Source of the DNA: SIG565 sp045601525 | GTDB lineage: Bacteria > Bacillota > Clostridia > Oscillospirales > Acutalibacteraceae | DNA: 12,651 nt | Assembly: GCA_045601525.1 (NCBI GenBank) | Contig: JAZRZR010000007.1 | Span: 1 to 12,651, forward strand | Direction: 5' to 3' | Part shown: positions 6,651 to 12,228 of the stretch, in pieces | Position numbering within the stretch: position 1 is the stretch's first letter | Layout of the letters: each line of letters begins with the position of its first letter | The notes under the pieces: generated by a model | What the model saw: the letters and a program-made list of their open reading frames with translations, nothing else | What the model was told of the DNA's origin: nothing | The model's database searches: none | Position numbers and translations under genes: made by a program

Positions 6651-7829
6651 CTATATAAGATAATCGAGGGCAATCGCAGTATATGCAGCAACACCCTCCC
6701 ACAAAACATCCTCATCAATATCAAAACTCGGGTTATGATTTGTGGCATTTATGTTTTTATCGGGATTATTAGTGTGCAAAATAAAATACACCGACGGAAT
6801 AATGGAAGCATAGTTGGCAAAATCATCCGAGCCCATAAGCGGTTTTTCGAGACTTGTTGTAACCTTTTCTCTTCCCAACACCTTGGCTACCGAATTTGCG
6901 ACGAACTCGCTTAAAGACACATCGTTCATAACTGTTGCCGAACCTCTTTTTAGGTCAACAACCGCTCTACCGCCATATTTTTTGGCTTGGGCTTCGGAAA
7001 TTTCAATAAGTTTTTCACCGATTTTTTCACGCAACACGGGATCTTGCACCCTTATGCCGCCCTTAAGGGTCGCTGTTTCGGGAATTGTATTATGGTCAAC
7101 CCCCGCATTAAAGGTTCCAAAATTAAGTATTGCGCTTTTAGGCAATTCTTCTTGGCTATACTTGGCACACTCGCTCACTATATTTGAGGCTATTAAAATG
7201 GGGTCAATACCGTCATCGGGGAATGCGGTGTGGGTACCCTTTCCGTAAACAGTTACGGTGAATTTATTCTTGCCCGCACTAACGGGTCCTGGTAAAACAA
7301 CCATTTCACCGGGTTTTCGGTCATTCCTCGCAATATTTCCAACATGGATTGCGCAAGCCGCATCCACCCCGTCAATAGCACCGATTTTTAACATCTCTTT
7401 AGCGCCTGTGCCTGTTTCCTCACCTGATTGGAACAAAAGGCGAACATTACCGCAAAGTTCATCTTTATGCTTATTTATAATCTCGGCCGCCACTAACAAA
7501 ATAGCGGTATGAGCATCGTGACCGCAGCCGTGCATTTGTCCATCAATAATTGACTTATAAGGCAAAGAATTATCCTCATTTATATGTAAACCATCCATAT
7601 CGGCACGAAATGCTATGGTTTTTCCCGTTTTTCCTCCCTTAATTTCAGCAACAAGACCATCATCATCGGGGTTGAGTTTATACGGAACACCTATTTCATC
7701 AAGATATCTACAAACGATTTTACGGGTTTCAGGTAGCTCACCGCCAATCTCGGGAACTTTATGCAACTCTCGGCGCAATTCGATTAACTTATCCTCAAGC
7801 GCTTTACACTCATTAACAATATTTTCCAT
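6651..7829 (-). CDS. M20 (M20D-like) metal-dependent amidohydrolase
   Basis: 392 residues, the normal family length. Motifs: RRELHKVPE (19-27), FRADMDG (74-80), HGCGHDAHT (100-108, with Cys102, His104 and His107), FQSGEE (133-138, catalytic and metal Glu), AIHVG (160-164), a dimerisation (lid) domain with KGTHTAFPDDGIDP, then MGSDDFA and HNPSFDIDE near the C-terminus. M20D enzymes remove acyl groups from amino acids or related compounds (N-acyl-L-amino acid amidohydrolase, N-acetyldiaminopimelate deacetylase, hippurate hydrolase types). FQSGEE and MGSDDFA differ slightly from the common FQPAEE and MGSEDF. GAGGGAGA lies four bases upstream of the ATG. It sits between the SASA-type esterase and the phosphoesterase, so the operon may strip acyl and phosphate groups from a common substrate (inference). 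Confidence 0.9.
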   Translation of the reverse strand: MENIVNECKALEDKLIELRRELHKVPEIGGELPETRKIVCRYLDEIGVPYKLNPDDDGLVAEIKGGKTGKTIAFRADMDGLHINEDNSLPYKSIIDGQMHGCGHDAHTAILLVAAEIINKHKDELCGNVRLLFQSGEETGTGAKEMLKIGAIDGVDAACAIHVGNIARNDRKPGEMVVLPGPVSAGKNKFTVTVYGKGTHTAFPDDGIDPILIASNIVSECAKYSQEELPKSAILNFGTFNAGVDHNTIPETATLKGGIRVQDPVLREKIGEKLIEISEAQAKKYGGRAVVDLKRGSATVMNDVSLSEFVANSVAKVLGREKVTTSLEKPLMGSDDFANYASIIPSVYFILHTNNPDKNINATNHNPSFDIDEDVLWEGVAAYTAIALDYLI

Positions 7830-7855
7830 TATTCTCCCTCTTTCTTATCAACTAT

Positions 7856-7897
7856 CACCTTGTTATTTTAACACAACTTTCTTTGTTTTACAAGGTG
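7856..7897. promoter_or_regulatory. Spaced 8-bp inverted repeat enclosing the internal promoter
   Basis: CACCTTGT (7856-7863) and ACAAGGTG (7890-7897) are perfect inverted copies 26 bp apart. They enclose the internal promoter and cover its -35. They could be paired operator half-sites or a weak hairpin; no regulator is assigned. Confidence 0.3.
7865..7893 (-). promoter_or_regulatory. Internal promoter candidate before the M20 gene
   Basis: Minus strand TTGTAA (7888-7893), 17-bp spacer, TAAAAT (7865-7870). The -35 overlaps the stop codon of the upstream esterase gene. No terminator separates the two genes, so the M20 and phosphoesterase genes may be expressed both by read-through and from here. 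Confidence 0.5.
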
Positions 7898-8886
7898 CTA
7901 AACGCCTTTGCAATCCTTTTTGCAAGTTCGTTTTTCTTGGGCGGATGAATAGAATTATTATCCGAAACATCTGCCGAAATAACAGTTTTTACATTTTCTA
8001 ATAATGACTGCACCTTATACTGTGCATCTTGTACTGTTTTCCAAGCATCATCGTTTCTACTTATATAATCGGCTATTTGAACAATTACAAAGGGAAGTTC
8101 TTTATTTTTGAAGTCCTCCCGCCACAAATTGATTAAAAGCGCCAACTCCTTATCATACACCTGTGCCTCTTCTATTGATGTATCGCTCTCGCCCTGATAC
8201 CAAACAACCCCACTTAGAGAAAACGGTATTATTTGACTTAAGGCAAAATCATAAAGTGTTCCATCATCATTCCACTCGGCAAAGACTTCATCAAAATGGT
8301 CCCTGTGCTTTTCATTAGGCAAAAGTTCTATTCCGTTTTCTTGAAATAAGCCCTTTCTAACCCAACTTTCTATCACCGAAGCCCCTTGGTGACACGAGAT
8401 TATTCCAACGGCCACGTTTTTATTCTTTGCAAGTTTTATTCCTGTATAATAAGCAAGTGCCGACCATTCCTCAACGCTATTTTTCTCGGCCTTTACCCAA
8501 CCATCTTTCGAAGTATAAAGGTCGGTTTTTTCTATTCGGTCGGTCGAGAACAAGCGAAGCTTATCGTTGCTTTCACAAAGGCTGGACTCATCCTCCCCGT
8601 CCTTAACCTTAAACTGCATATTAGATTGACCGGCAAAAAGATAAACCTCTCCTACATAAATATCCTCTAAAACAATTTCTTGGCCATTAGATGTAAAGAT
8701 AAGCTGATAAGGGCCGCCAACATCCTGCGAAGGAAATTCAACAAGCCAATTATCCTCAAGAGAAATTACCGCCTTTGTATTTCCCGCAAAGGCAACCATT
8801 GCTTTGCCTTTACCCTCGCCAAAAATTCGTATCGGTTGGTTTTTCGCAAAGACCATATTTGAAGCAAATATACTACTTAACCGCAT
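7888..8886 (-). CDS. SGNH-hydrolase, sialate O-acetylesterase (SASA)-like
   Basis: 332 residues. The N-terminal part (about 1-80) is the beta-rich segment typical of sialate O-acetylesterase-like proteins (LSSIFASNMVFAKNQPIRIFG). The SGNH hydrolase follows: LFAGQSNM (83-90) with nucleophile Ser88, GIISCHQGAS (161-170), VVWYQGESD (227-235) and SIHPPKK (312-318) with the probable catalytic His314. These enzymes remove O-acetyl groups from sugars such as sialic acid or from acylated polysaccharides. There is no signal peptide, so it is probably cytoplasmic. At about 330 residues it is shorter than many family members (about 500). AGGGGAG lies six bases upstream of the ATG, and the start is 11 bases after the end of the PHP relic, whose promoter now drives it. 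Confidence 0.85.
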   Translation of the reverse strand: MRLSSIFASNMVFAKNQPIRIFGEGKGKAMVAFAGNTKAVISLEDNWLVEFPSQDVGGPYQLIFTSNGQEIVLEDIYVGEVYLFAGQSNMQFKVKDGEDESSLCESNDKLRLFSTDRIEKTDLYTSKDGWVKAEKNSVEEWSALAYYTGIKLAKNKNVAVGIISCHQGASVIESWVRKGLFQENGIELLPNEKHRDHFDEVFAEWNDDGTLYDFALSQIIPFSLSGVVWYQGESDTSIEEAQVYDKELALLINLWREDFKNKELPFVIVQIADYISRNDDAWKTVQDAQYKVQSLLENVKTVISADVSDNNSIHPPKKNELAKRIAKAFSTL

Positions 8887-8897
8887 TCTGCACTCCC

Positions 8898-9118
8898 CTA
8901 TACGTTTTGGTAGAAAATACCATCTCTATTAACAATTATAATTTCACCGTTTTTAAGATAATCTCGAAGCATAAATTGGTCATCAATATAATCAGGTATT
9001 ATCATACCTGCGATACCCACCTCTTCGGCAAGGTGAAAATCACTTCGGGCAACTCCTCAGGTTGATGCCCTGCACAAAGACTTACAGGAAGCGAATGTGT
9101 ATGCATATCAATCTTCAT
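8898..9118 (-). pseudogene. PHP-domain phosphoesterase remnant (internal deletion plus frameshift)
   Basis: The first codons, from ATG 9116-9118 with AAGGGG upstream, read MKIDMHTHSLPVSLCAG, a textbook PHP N-terminus with the HxH metal motif; this frame then stops about 39 codons in. A second frame up to the TAG at 8898-8900 reads a PHP C-terminus: SDFHLAEEVGIAGMII followed by DYLKNGEIII, where SDFH matches the final DxH metal motif. The total of 221 bases compares with about 660 for the intact PHP gene at 3145-3807, so most of the middle is gone and the frame is broken. It was the first gene of the SASA-esterase operon (11-base gap); its promoter and ribosome binding site remain. It is a relative of the intact PHP protein, not an obvious recent duplicate. 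Confidence 0.75.
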
Positions 9119-9131
9119 AAGGCGCCCCTTC

Positions 9132-9151
9132 ATAATCTATGGAAAGATTAT
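9132..9151. promoter_or_regulatory. Dyad overlapping -10/start of the esterase operon (candidate operator)
   Basis: ATAATCT-atggaa-AGATTAT is a perfect 7-bp inverted repeat covering the -10 box and the predicted transcription start. The placement suggests a repressor site; the regulator is unknown. Confidence 0.4.
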
Positions 9152-9175
9152 ATCATATTAAAAAATTTATATCAA
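9147..9175 (-). promoter_or_regulatory. Sigma-A-type promoter of the PHP-relic/esterase/M20/phosphoesterase operon
   Basis: Minus strand TTGATA (9170-9175), 17-bp spacer, TATAAT (9147-9152). It lies just downstream of the terminator of the csoR unit and has been kept although the first gene is broken. Confidence 0.8.
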
Positions 9176-9177
9176 CA

Positions 9178-9202
9178 AAAACCATCCGCAAGGGATGGTT
9201 TT
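9178..9202 (-). terminator. Terminator of the csoR/cysteine-rich protein operon
   Basis: ACCATCC-GCAAG-GGATGGT forms a 7-bp stem (extended by A-T pairs), followed on the minus strand by a T5 tract and GTTGAT. It starts about 17 bases after the stop of the 48-residue gene. Confidence 0.8.
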
Positions 9203-9218
9203 GTTTAATTTATATTAT

Positions 9219-9365
9219 TTATTTTTCTAAATATTTTTGGGCTTCTTCTGCCGAAATTTCTTTCATAGTTTCACCACAGCACTTGATACCGCAGTTTTCA
9301 CAAGTGCAATCAATCAATATCTTAACCATTGCACCGCACTTTTCACAACGTACAATCTTATCCAT
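9219..9365 (-). CDS. 48-residue cysteine-rich protein, desulforedoxin-like, in csoR operon
   Basis: 48 residues with seven cysteines (7, 10, 20, 22, 25, 29, 30). CEKCG (7-11) and KCCGETM (28-34) match the CxxCG...CCGExM pattern of desulforedoxin and the N-terminal domain of desulfoferrodoxin, which hold one iron in an FeS4 site. Compared with desulforedoxin the gap between the two pairs is longer and holds an extra CTCENC cluster (20-25), so a second metal or thiolate site is possible. AGGGGGTG lies five bases upstream of the ATG and begins in the csoR stop region; the gene starts 11 bases after csoR. Control by CsoR suggests a role in copper binding or thiol/redox defence (inference). The frame uses normal codons, has a good ribosome binding site and ends before a terminator, so it is very likely real. 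Confidence 0.85.
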   Translation of the reverse strand: MDKIVRCEKCGAMVKILIDCTCENCGIKCCGETMKEISAEEAQKYLEK

Positions 9366-9376
9366 TATTTCACCCC

Positions 9377-9670
9377 CTATTTATTAAATCTTTTGAACAA
9401 GCTAATCAGCTCATCAATAGTATCTAAATCGCCGTTTTCCAAATCTCTCGCCACACAGGTGTACAAATGATTTTCTAAAACATGCGATGATAGACTTTTC
9501 ACCGAATTTTCAACGGCAGACAATTGAATTAAAACATCGTTACAATACGCATCTTCTTCAATCATTTTACGAATTCCGTTAATTTGGCCGCCTATTCTAT
9601 TTAGCCTGTTGATTATTAACTTTTTCTCATCGCTGCTTCTTTTTGTTTTTTTGTTGCAACAATTTTCCAT
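9377..9670 (-). CDS. csoR: CsoR/RcnR-family metal-sensing repressor, copper-type ligands
   Basis: 97 residues, the size of the all-helical CsoR/RcnR/FrmR family. The Cu(I) ligand set of CsoR is present with exact spacing: Cys43 (preceded by Tyr42), His68 and Cys72, that is C-x24-H-x3-C as in characterised CsoR proteins. CstR-type persulfide sensors lack this histidine. NRLNRIGGQINGIRKMI (21-37) is the conserved first helix. An additional CysCys pair at residues 4-5 is unusual. ATG 9668-9670 is used; a TTG two codons earlier is possible but less likely. CsoR tetramers repress until Cu(I) binds. The operator at 9698-9717 lies within the gene's own promoter, so it is autoregulated together with the downstream cysteine-rich gene. 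No copper ATPase or CopZ is in the window. Confidence 0.9.
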   Translation of the reverse strand: MENCCNKKTKRSSDEKKLIINRLNRIGGQINGIRKMIEEDAYCNDVLIQLSAVENSVKSLSSHVLENHLYTCVARDLENGDLDTIDELISLFKRFNK

Positions 9671-9694
9671 AGACAATCACCAGCCTCTATAAAT

Positions 9695-9723
9695 ACTATA
9701 TACCCTATGGGGTATATTGTCAA
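9695..9723 (-). promoter_or_regulatory. csoR promoter
   Basis: Minus strand TTGACA (9718-9723, exact consensus), 17-bp spacer, TATAGT (9695-9700). The spacer is occupied by the CsoR operator. Confidence 0.88.
9698..9717. promoter_or_regulatory. CsoR operator (ATATACCC-N4-GGGTATAT)
   Basis: A perfect 8-bp inverted repeat with a 4-bp centre, of the TACCC...GGGTA type recognised by CsoR repressors. It fills the promoter spacer and touches the -10, so binding would block RNA polymerase. A further half-site, GGGTATAT at 9729-9736 within a G6 run, lies just upstream of the -35. Confidence 0.85.
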
Positions 9724-9762
9724 TAGGGGGGTATATTTTAACTCGCAATTATAATAAAAAGT

Positions 9763-9796
9763 AAAAATCCCGTTCACTTTCGTGAACGAGATTTTT
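9763..9796. terminator. Bidirectional hairpin terminator after the 226-residue gene
   Basis: Stem AAAAATC-c-CGTTCAC, loop TTTC, GTGAACG-a-GATTTTT: 14 pairs with one mismatch, and A and T tracts on either side. On the minus strand it ends the 9881-10561 transcript; a 40-base trailer repeat precedes it. Confidence 0.85.
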
Positions 9797-9801
9797 GGTA
9801 G

Positions 9802-9841
9802 TTTTGAACTTAATGGCACAAATTAAAGGGCTCTGAAAACC
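9802..9841 (-). repeat. Trailer repeat, copy A
   Basis: A 40-base segment between the stop of the 226-residue gene and its terminator, matching 33 of 40 positions with copy B at 10754-10793. The ends TTTTGAACTTAATG and CTGAAAACC (plus-strand reading) are nearly invariant and the middle diverges. Both copies sit directly upstream of a terminator hairpin. Confidence 0.75.
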
Positions 9842-9880
9842 GAAGATTTACTTATAATTGTATTATATAACAGCACTTAA

Positions 9881-10561
9881 TTATTCAAAAAAGTACTTAT
9901 CTAAAATTTGCGAATATTTATCAGGAATAGAATAGCATCCTACCATGTACGGTTTTGGAGAACCGTCTTCATTATTTTGGTCAGAAGAAATATAGGTTGT
10001 TATAACCCATTCGCCTTTTATTTTCCCTAACCAGCCCTTATTTACCGTTGCAACAGGACAATTTTCATACGCAAAATATAAAGACTTCATACGCTGATTA
10101 TCATTAAGAATAAATATTGCTTCGGTTTCATAATCAAACGAGGTTGTTTTGGCAACATCAATTTCTGCTAAAGCTTCTGTAAAGTCTTTATCTTTAATGT
10201 ACTCACCATTCCAACAAACCGTTGTGATTTTACCACTTGTAGGAACTGTATAATCATCAAAAACAAATAAATATTGGTCTAAAAAAGAACGTGCAACAAC
10301 AAAAGTATGTGATGGATCTTCTTTAACTTCGTTGATTTTCCAACTACCATCTTCACTTTTGGCAATTGTTCTCCCCTCTGTATATTCGCCGGTAATTGTT
10401 GAATAATTCTTATCATTCCAAACCATACCTTCAAATCCAACTTTTGCCGAGTGATCAAATACAAAAGTACCACTATTCCATAACAATACAAAAATTCCAA
10501 TTACAACTACAAAAAGTACACATAAGCAAATAATTGCAAGTTTTGATAATTTACGTTTCAT
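9881..10561 (-). CDS. Secreted or membrane-anchored protein of unknown function
   Basis: 226 residues. MKRKLSK is followed by a strongly hydrophobic stretch (residues 8-27), which is a signal peptide or N-terminal anchor; the rest is soluble and outward-facing by the positive-inside rule. There is no lipobox at the right place (the Cys at 13 lies within the hydrophobic core). The mature part is rich in Trp, Tyr, Asp and Thr (for example GFEGMVWNDKNYST and GWLGKIKGEWVITTY), giving a beta-rich impression of an extracellular binding or inhibitor-like domain. I do not recognise a named family. The start is supported by AAGGCGGTGAT, one base from a perfect ribosome binding site. The promoter is embedded in a repeat element, and a terminator follows. 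Confidence 0.8.
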   Translation of the reverse strand: MKRKLSKLAIICLCVLFVVVIGIFVLLWNSGTFVFDHSAKVGFEGMVWNDKNYSTITGEYTEGRTIAKSEDGSWKINEVKEDPSHTFVVARSFLDQYLFVFDDYTVPTSGKITTVCWNGEYIKDKDFTEALAEIDVAKTTSFDYETEAIFILNDNQRMKSLYFAYENCPVATVNKGWLGKIKGEWVITTYISSDQNNEDGSPKPYMVGCYSIPDKYSQILDKYFFE

Positions 10562-10581
10562 AAAATCACCGCCTTGGATAA

Positions 10582-10610
10582 ATTATAGCATAAAAGCGGT
10601 GAAAATTCAA
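10582..10610 (-). promoter_or_regulatory. Repeat-borne promoter of the 226-residue gene
   Basis: Minus strand TTGAAT (10605-10610), 17-bp spacer, TATAAT (10582-10587). The -35 lies inside the first hairpin unit of the adjacent repeat, and the spacer contains ACCGCTTTTATGC, a module also seen in the terminal element at 12562-12574. TCACCGC (10566-10572) and GCGGTGA (10596-10602) form an inverted pair linking the ribosome binding site to the spacer. Confidence 0.75.
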
Positions 10611-10711
10611 TGCGGAGCATTGCATATCATCAACTTCGAAAGAAGTTGTATATCATCAAGCCGACATAAATACTCACTTCGTGTGATGATATACCAAGCC
10701 TGTCGGCTTGG
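10608..10711. repeat. Composite hairpin repeat with GATGATATAC linkers
   Basis: Successive hairpins: CAATGC-GGA-GCATTG (10608-10622), CAACTTC-GAAA-GAAGTTG (10631-10648), CACTTCGTG (10675-10683) and CCAAGCC-TGTC-GGCTTGG (10694-10711). They are joined by GCATATCATC (10622-10631), GTATATCATC (10648-10657) and an inverted GATGATATAC (10685-10694). CAAGCCGACA (10657-10666) is the exact complement of TGTCGGCTTG (10701-10710), so two alternative foldings exist. It is non-coding; an open frame through it is only the by-product of the repeat. It looks like a modular interspersed element. Confidence 0.75.
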
Positions 10712-10713
10712 AT

Positions 10714-10748
10714 AAAAAAACTCTCGTTCAAAAGAACGAGAGTTTTTT
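10714..10748. terminator. Terminator after the RDD gene
   Basis: ACTCTCGTTC-AAAA-GAACGAGAGT is a perfect 10-bp stem with A7 on one side and T6 on the other. It follows copy B of the trailer repeat on the minus strand. Confidence 0.88.
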
Positions 10749-10753
10749 GGGAA

Positions 10754-10793
10754 TTTTGAACTTAATGACACGAATAAAACGTGCCTGAAAACC
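10754..10793 (-). repeat. Trailer repeat, copy B
   Basis: Second copy of the 40-base segment at 9802-9841 (33 of 40 identical). It starts three bases after the RDD stop codon on the minus strand. Here the diverged middle can form a small CACG...CGTG hairpin. Confidence 0.75.
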
Positions 10794-10796
10794 AAA

Positions 10797-11192
10797 TTAT
10801 TTCTTTACAACTGTTGTATTAACTGCCTTATCTCCTATTGACTCTTTAGTAACAATCAAAATAATACCATCAACAGGATAAATAAAGAAAAATAAATTTC
10901 TAATTATTCTTTGTTTAATAGATGCAGGTTCATTAGTGTTTTTATCCAAAACATACAATCCGAAAATACGCTTTCCAATACTGCGACCTTTAAAAATTAC
11001 ATCTCTAAATACAAAAGTAACCGGATAAAGAAATACTAACAGCATAAAAATTAATATGTAACCAATATTTTGAAATGAAGGTCGTTTAAATACATCCATA
11101 AATATGGTCGTATATAACAAGCAAGGCAGCCCAGATAAATTCCAATCTATAATCCAAGCAATAATTCTTCTTATTCTCACATTAGTGTTCAT
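10797..11192 (-). CDS. RDD-family integral membrane protein
   Basis: 131 residues. The RDD pattern is visible: Arg-Arg then AWIID with the conserved Asp in helix 1 (RIRRIIAWIIDW, 7-18), a central hydrophobic helix (about 45-65), FKGRSIGKRIFGLYVLD (66-83), which is the conserved cytoplasmic loop, and a C-terminal hydrophobic helix (about 95-112) ending in IGDKAVNTTVV. RDD proteins are small membrane proteins, some linked to ion or solute exchange; the function here is unknown. ATG 11190-11192 is preferred, with AAGGAG eight bases upstream; a TTG one codon earlier is also possible. It has its own promoter and is followed by trailer repeat B and a terminator. Confidence 0.85.
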   Translation of the reverse strand: MNTNVRIRRIIAWIIDWNLSGLPCLLYTTIFMDVFKRPSFQNIGYILIFMLLVFLYPVTFVFRDVIFKGRSIGKRIFGLYVLDKNTNEPASIKQRIIRNLFFFIYPVDGIILIVTKESIGDKAVNTTVVKK

Positions 11193-11212
11193 CAAATCAT
11201 CTCCTTGAGTGA

Positions 11213-11241
11213 ATTATATGCTTGTGTCAAATTGGGAACAA
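11213..11241 (-). promoter_or_regulatory. Promoter of the RDD gene
   Basis: Minus strand TTGTTC (11236-11241), 17-bp spacer, TATAAT (11213-11218), close to the ribosome binding site. The -35 match is modest. The rest of the 113-base gap to the next gene shows no clear terminator, so some read-through from the 301-residue gene is likely. Confidence 0.5.
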
Positions 11242-11305
11242 ATAATCAAACAAACAATTCGTTTCAGAGCTATATCAAATATTTAAGATAAAAAAACACA
11301 CCGAT

Positions 11306-12211
11306 TTAATTATTTTTGCAATAAACTTCTATTCCGTTCTTGTTTATTTCGTTTAGCACATCAGAAAATGTAAATTCCAGTTCTTCTTTAATGTGTTTGT
11401 TTTTAACACCGCGATACACGGTTTTTCCAAGTCGAACATATAGTAAGTCCACGCTGACAACAACTATACGGTTTTGATCCGTTTCGTTGAAGTGTGAAAT
11501 TTCTGCAACAAGTGTGTATGTGTATCCCTCTTTTGGTCTTGATTTTAATTCTTCAAAATCTTCTGTGATATAAAAATATTTCTCCTTAATATCAAGATTA
11601 TATTGTTTTGCTTGTGCAATAAATGGTTTTAGCAATTCTCTTGTTTCTGCTCTAATCTCTCGTTCCATTGCAACAACTTCGTCTGTTAAATGTGCTTTGA
11701 TTTGTGAGTGCTTTTTTGCTTTTCGCTTATCAATCCATTTTTTAGCATCCTCAAACAAATATCCTGTTATTGTTCCGTCCCAATATTTTTCAAGCAAGCG
11801 TTTTGTTCTAAAGCTTTTACGGATATGCCCGTTCATATAAAATCTGCTTTCGCCTACATTTGTGCCTTTGATAGAAAAAACGCTTGCATAGAAAGAATCA
11901 AAGATTGTCACTCGTGATGCGGTGCCAAGTTTTATATCTTCGACCTCAATAGCGTGTATATCTTTCCATAAATATCTTTCGACAGGAAGAAAAACATAGC
12001 ATAAAGAGACTCCTTCACTGTCAAAAGCATAGCAATATGGAGTGAAGATGGCGGGGAGCACTATGAGGATTAATCCCACTAAACCAAAGCCCCAACTCCA
12101 AGCGGTATCGTTTTCTATAAAAAACTCTATTGAGCCCCACGCAAAAAACAAACCTAAAACAACACAAAAGTTGAAAAGTTTATTCAGTGCAATTTGTCTT
12201 GTTTTCTTTAT
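11306..12211 (-). CDS. Two-helix membrane protein with cytoplasmic domain, apparent ATA start; function unknown
   Basis: About 301 residues if read from ATA at 12209-12211. That codon lies five bases after GAGGTG, and the resulting N-terminus (initiator, then KKTRQIALNKLFNF) looks natural; no ATG, GTG or TTG with a ribosome binding site exists in frame. The best standard alternative is TTG at 12151, which would remove most of helix 1. Hydrophobic segments at about 13-30 and 42-58 form a membrane hairpin. Next comes YAFDSEGVSLCYVFLPVERYLWKDI-type sequence (about 60-85), reminiscent of bacterial PH-like domains, then a charged, probably coiled segment (about 145-185) and a mixed C-terminal domain. 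No family is named with confidence. If ATA is a mutated ATG, expression may be low or lost. Confidence 0.65.
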   Translation of the reverse strand: MKKTRQIALNKLFNFCVVLGLFFAWGSIEFFIENDTAWSWGFGLVGLILIVLPAIFTPYCYAFDSEGVSLCYVFLPVERYLWKDIHAIEVEDIKLGTASRVTIFDSFYASVFSIKGTNVGESRFYMNGHIRKSFRTKRLLEKYWDGTITGYLFEDAKKWIDKRKAKKHSQIKAHLTDEVVAMEREIRAETRELLKPFIAQAKQYNLDIKEKYFYITEDFEELKSRPKEGYTYTLVAEISHFNETDQNRIVVVSVDLLYVRLGKTVYRGVKNKHIKEELEFTFSDVLNEINKNGIEVYCKNN

Positions 12212-12228
12212 GTTAACACCTCATTTTT

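Noticed and set aside
6814..7248. 144-codon plus-strand frame inside the M20 gene
   Set aside because: Shadow of a clear M20 gene; low-complexity Ser/Pro/Leu composition and no start signals.
9616..9819. 67-codon minus-strand frame
   Set aside because: It overlaps trailer repeat A, a terminator, the csoR promoter and the csoR start; clearly non-coding.
10622..10694. Possible CRISPR array from repeated ATATCATC units
   Set aside because: Only three short 10-base linkers, one inverted, separated by hairpins of unequal size; no cas genes and no spacer-like regularity.
10607..10795. 62-codon minus-strand frame
   Set aside because: It reads through the trailer repeat, terminator and hairpin array; openness is due to the repeat, and there is no ribosome binding site.
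11193..11305. Terminator after the 301-residue gene
   Set aside because: A T-rich run is present, but no convincing stem precedes it on the minus strand.
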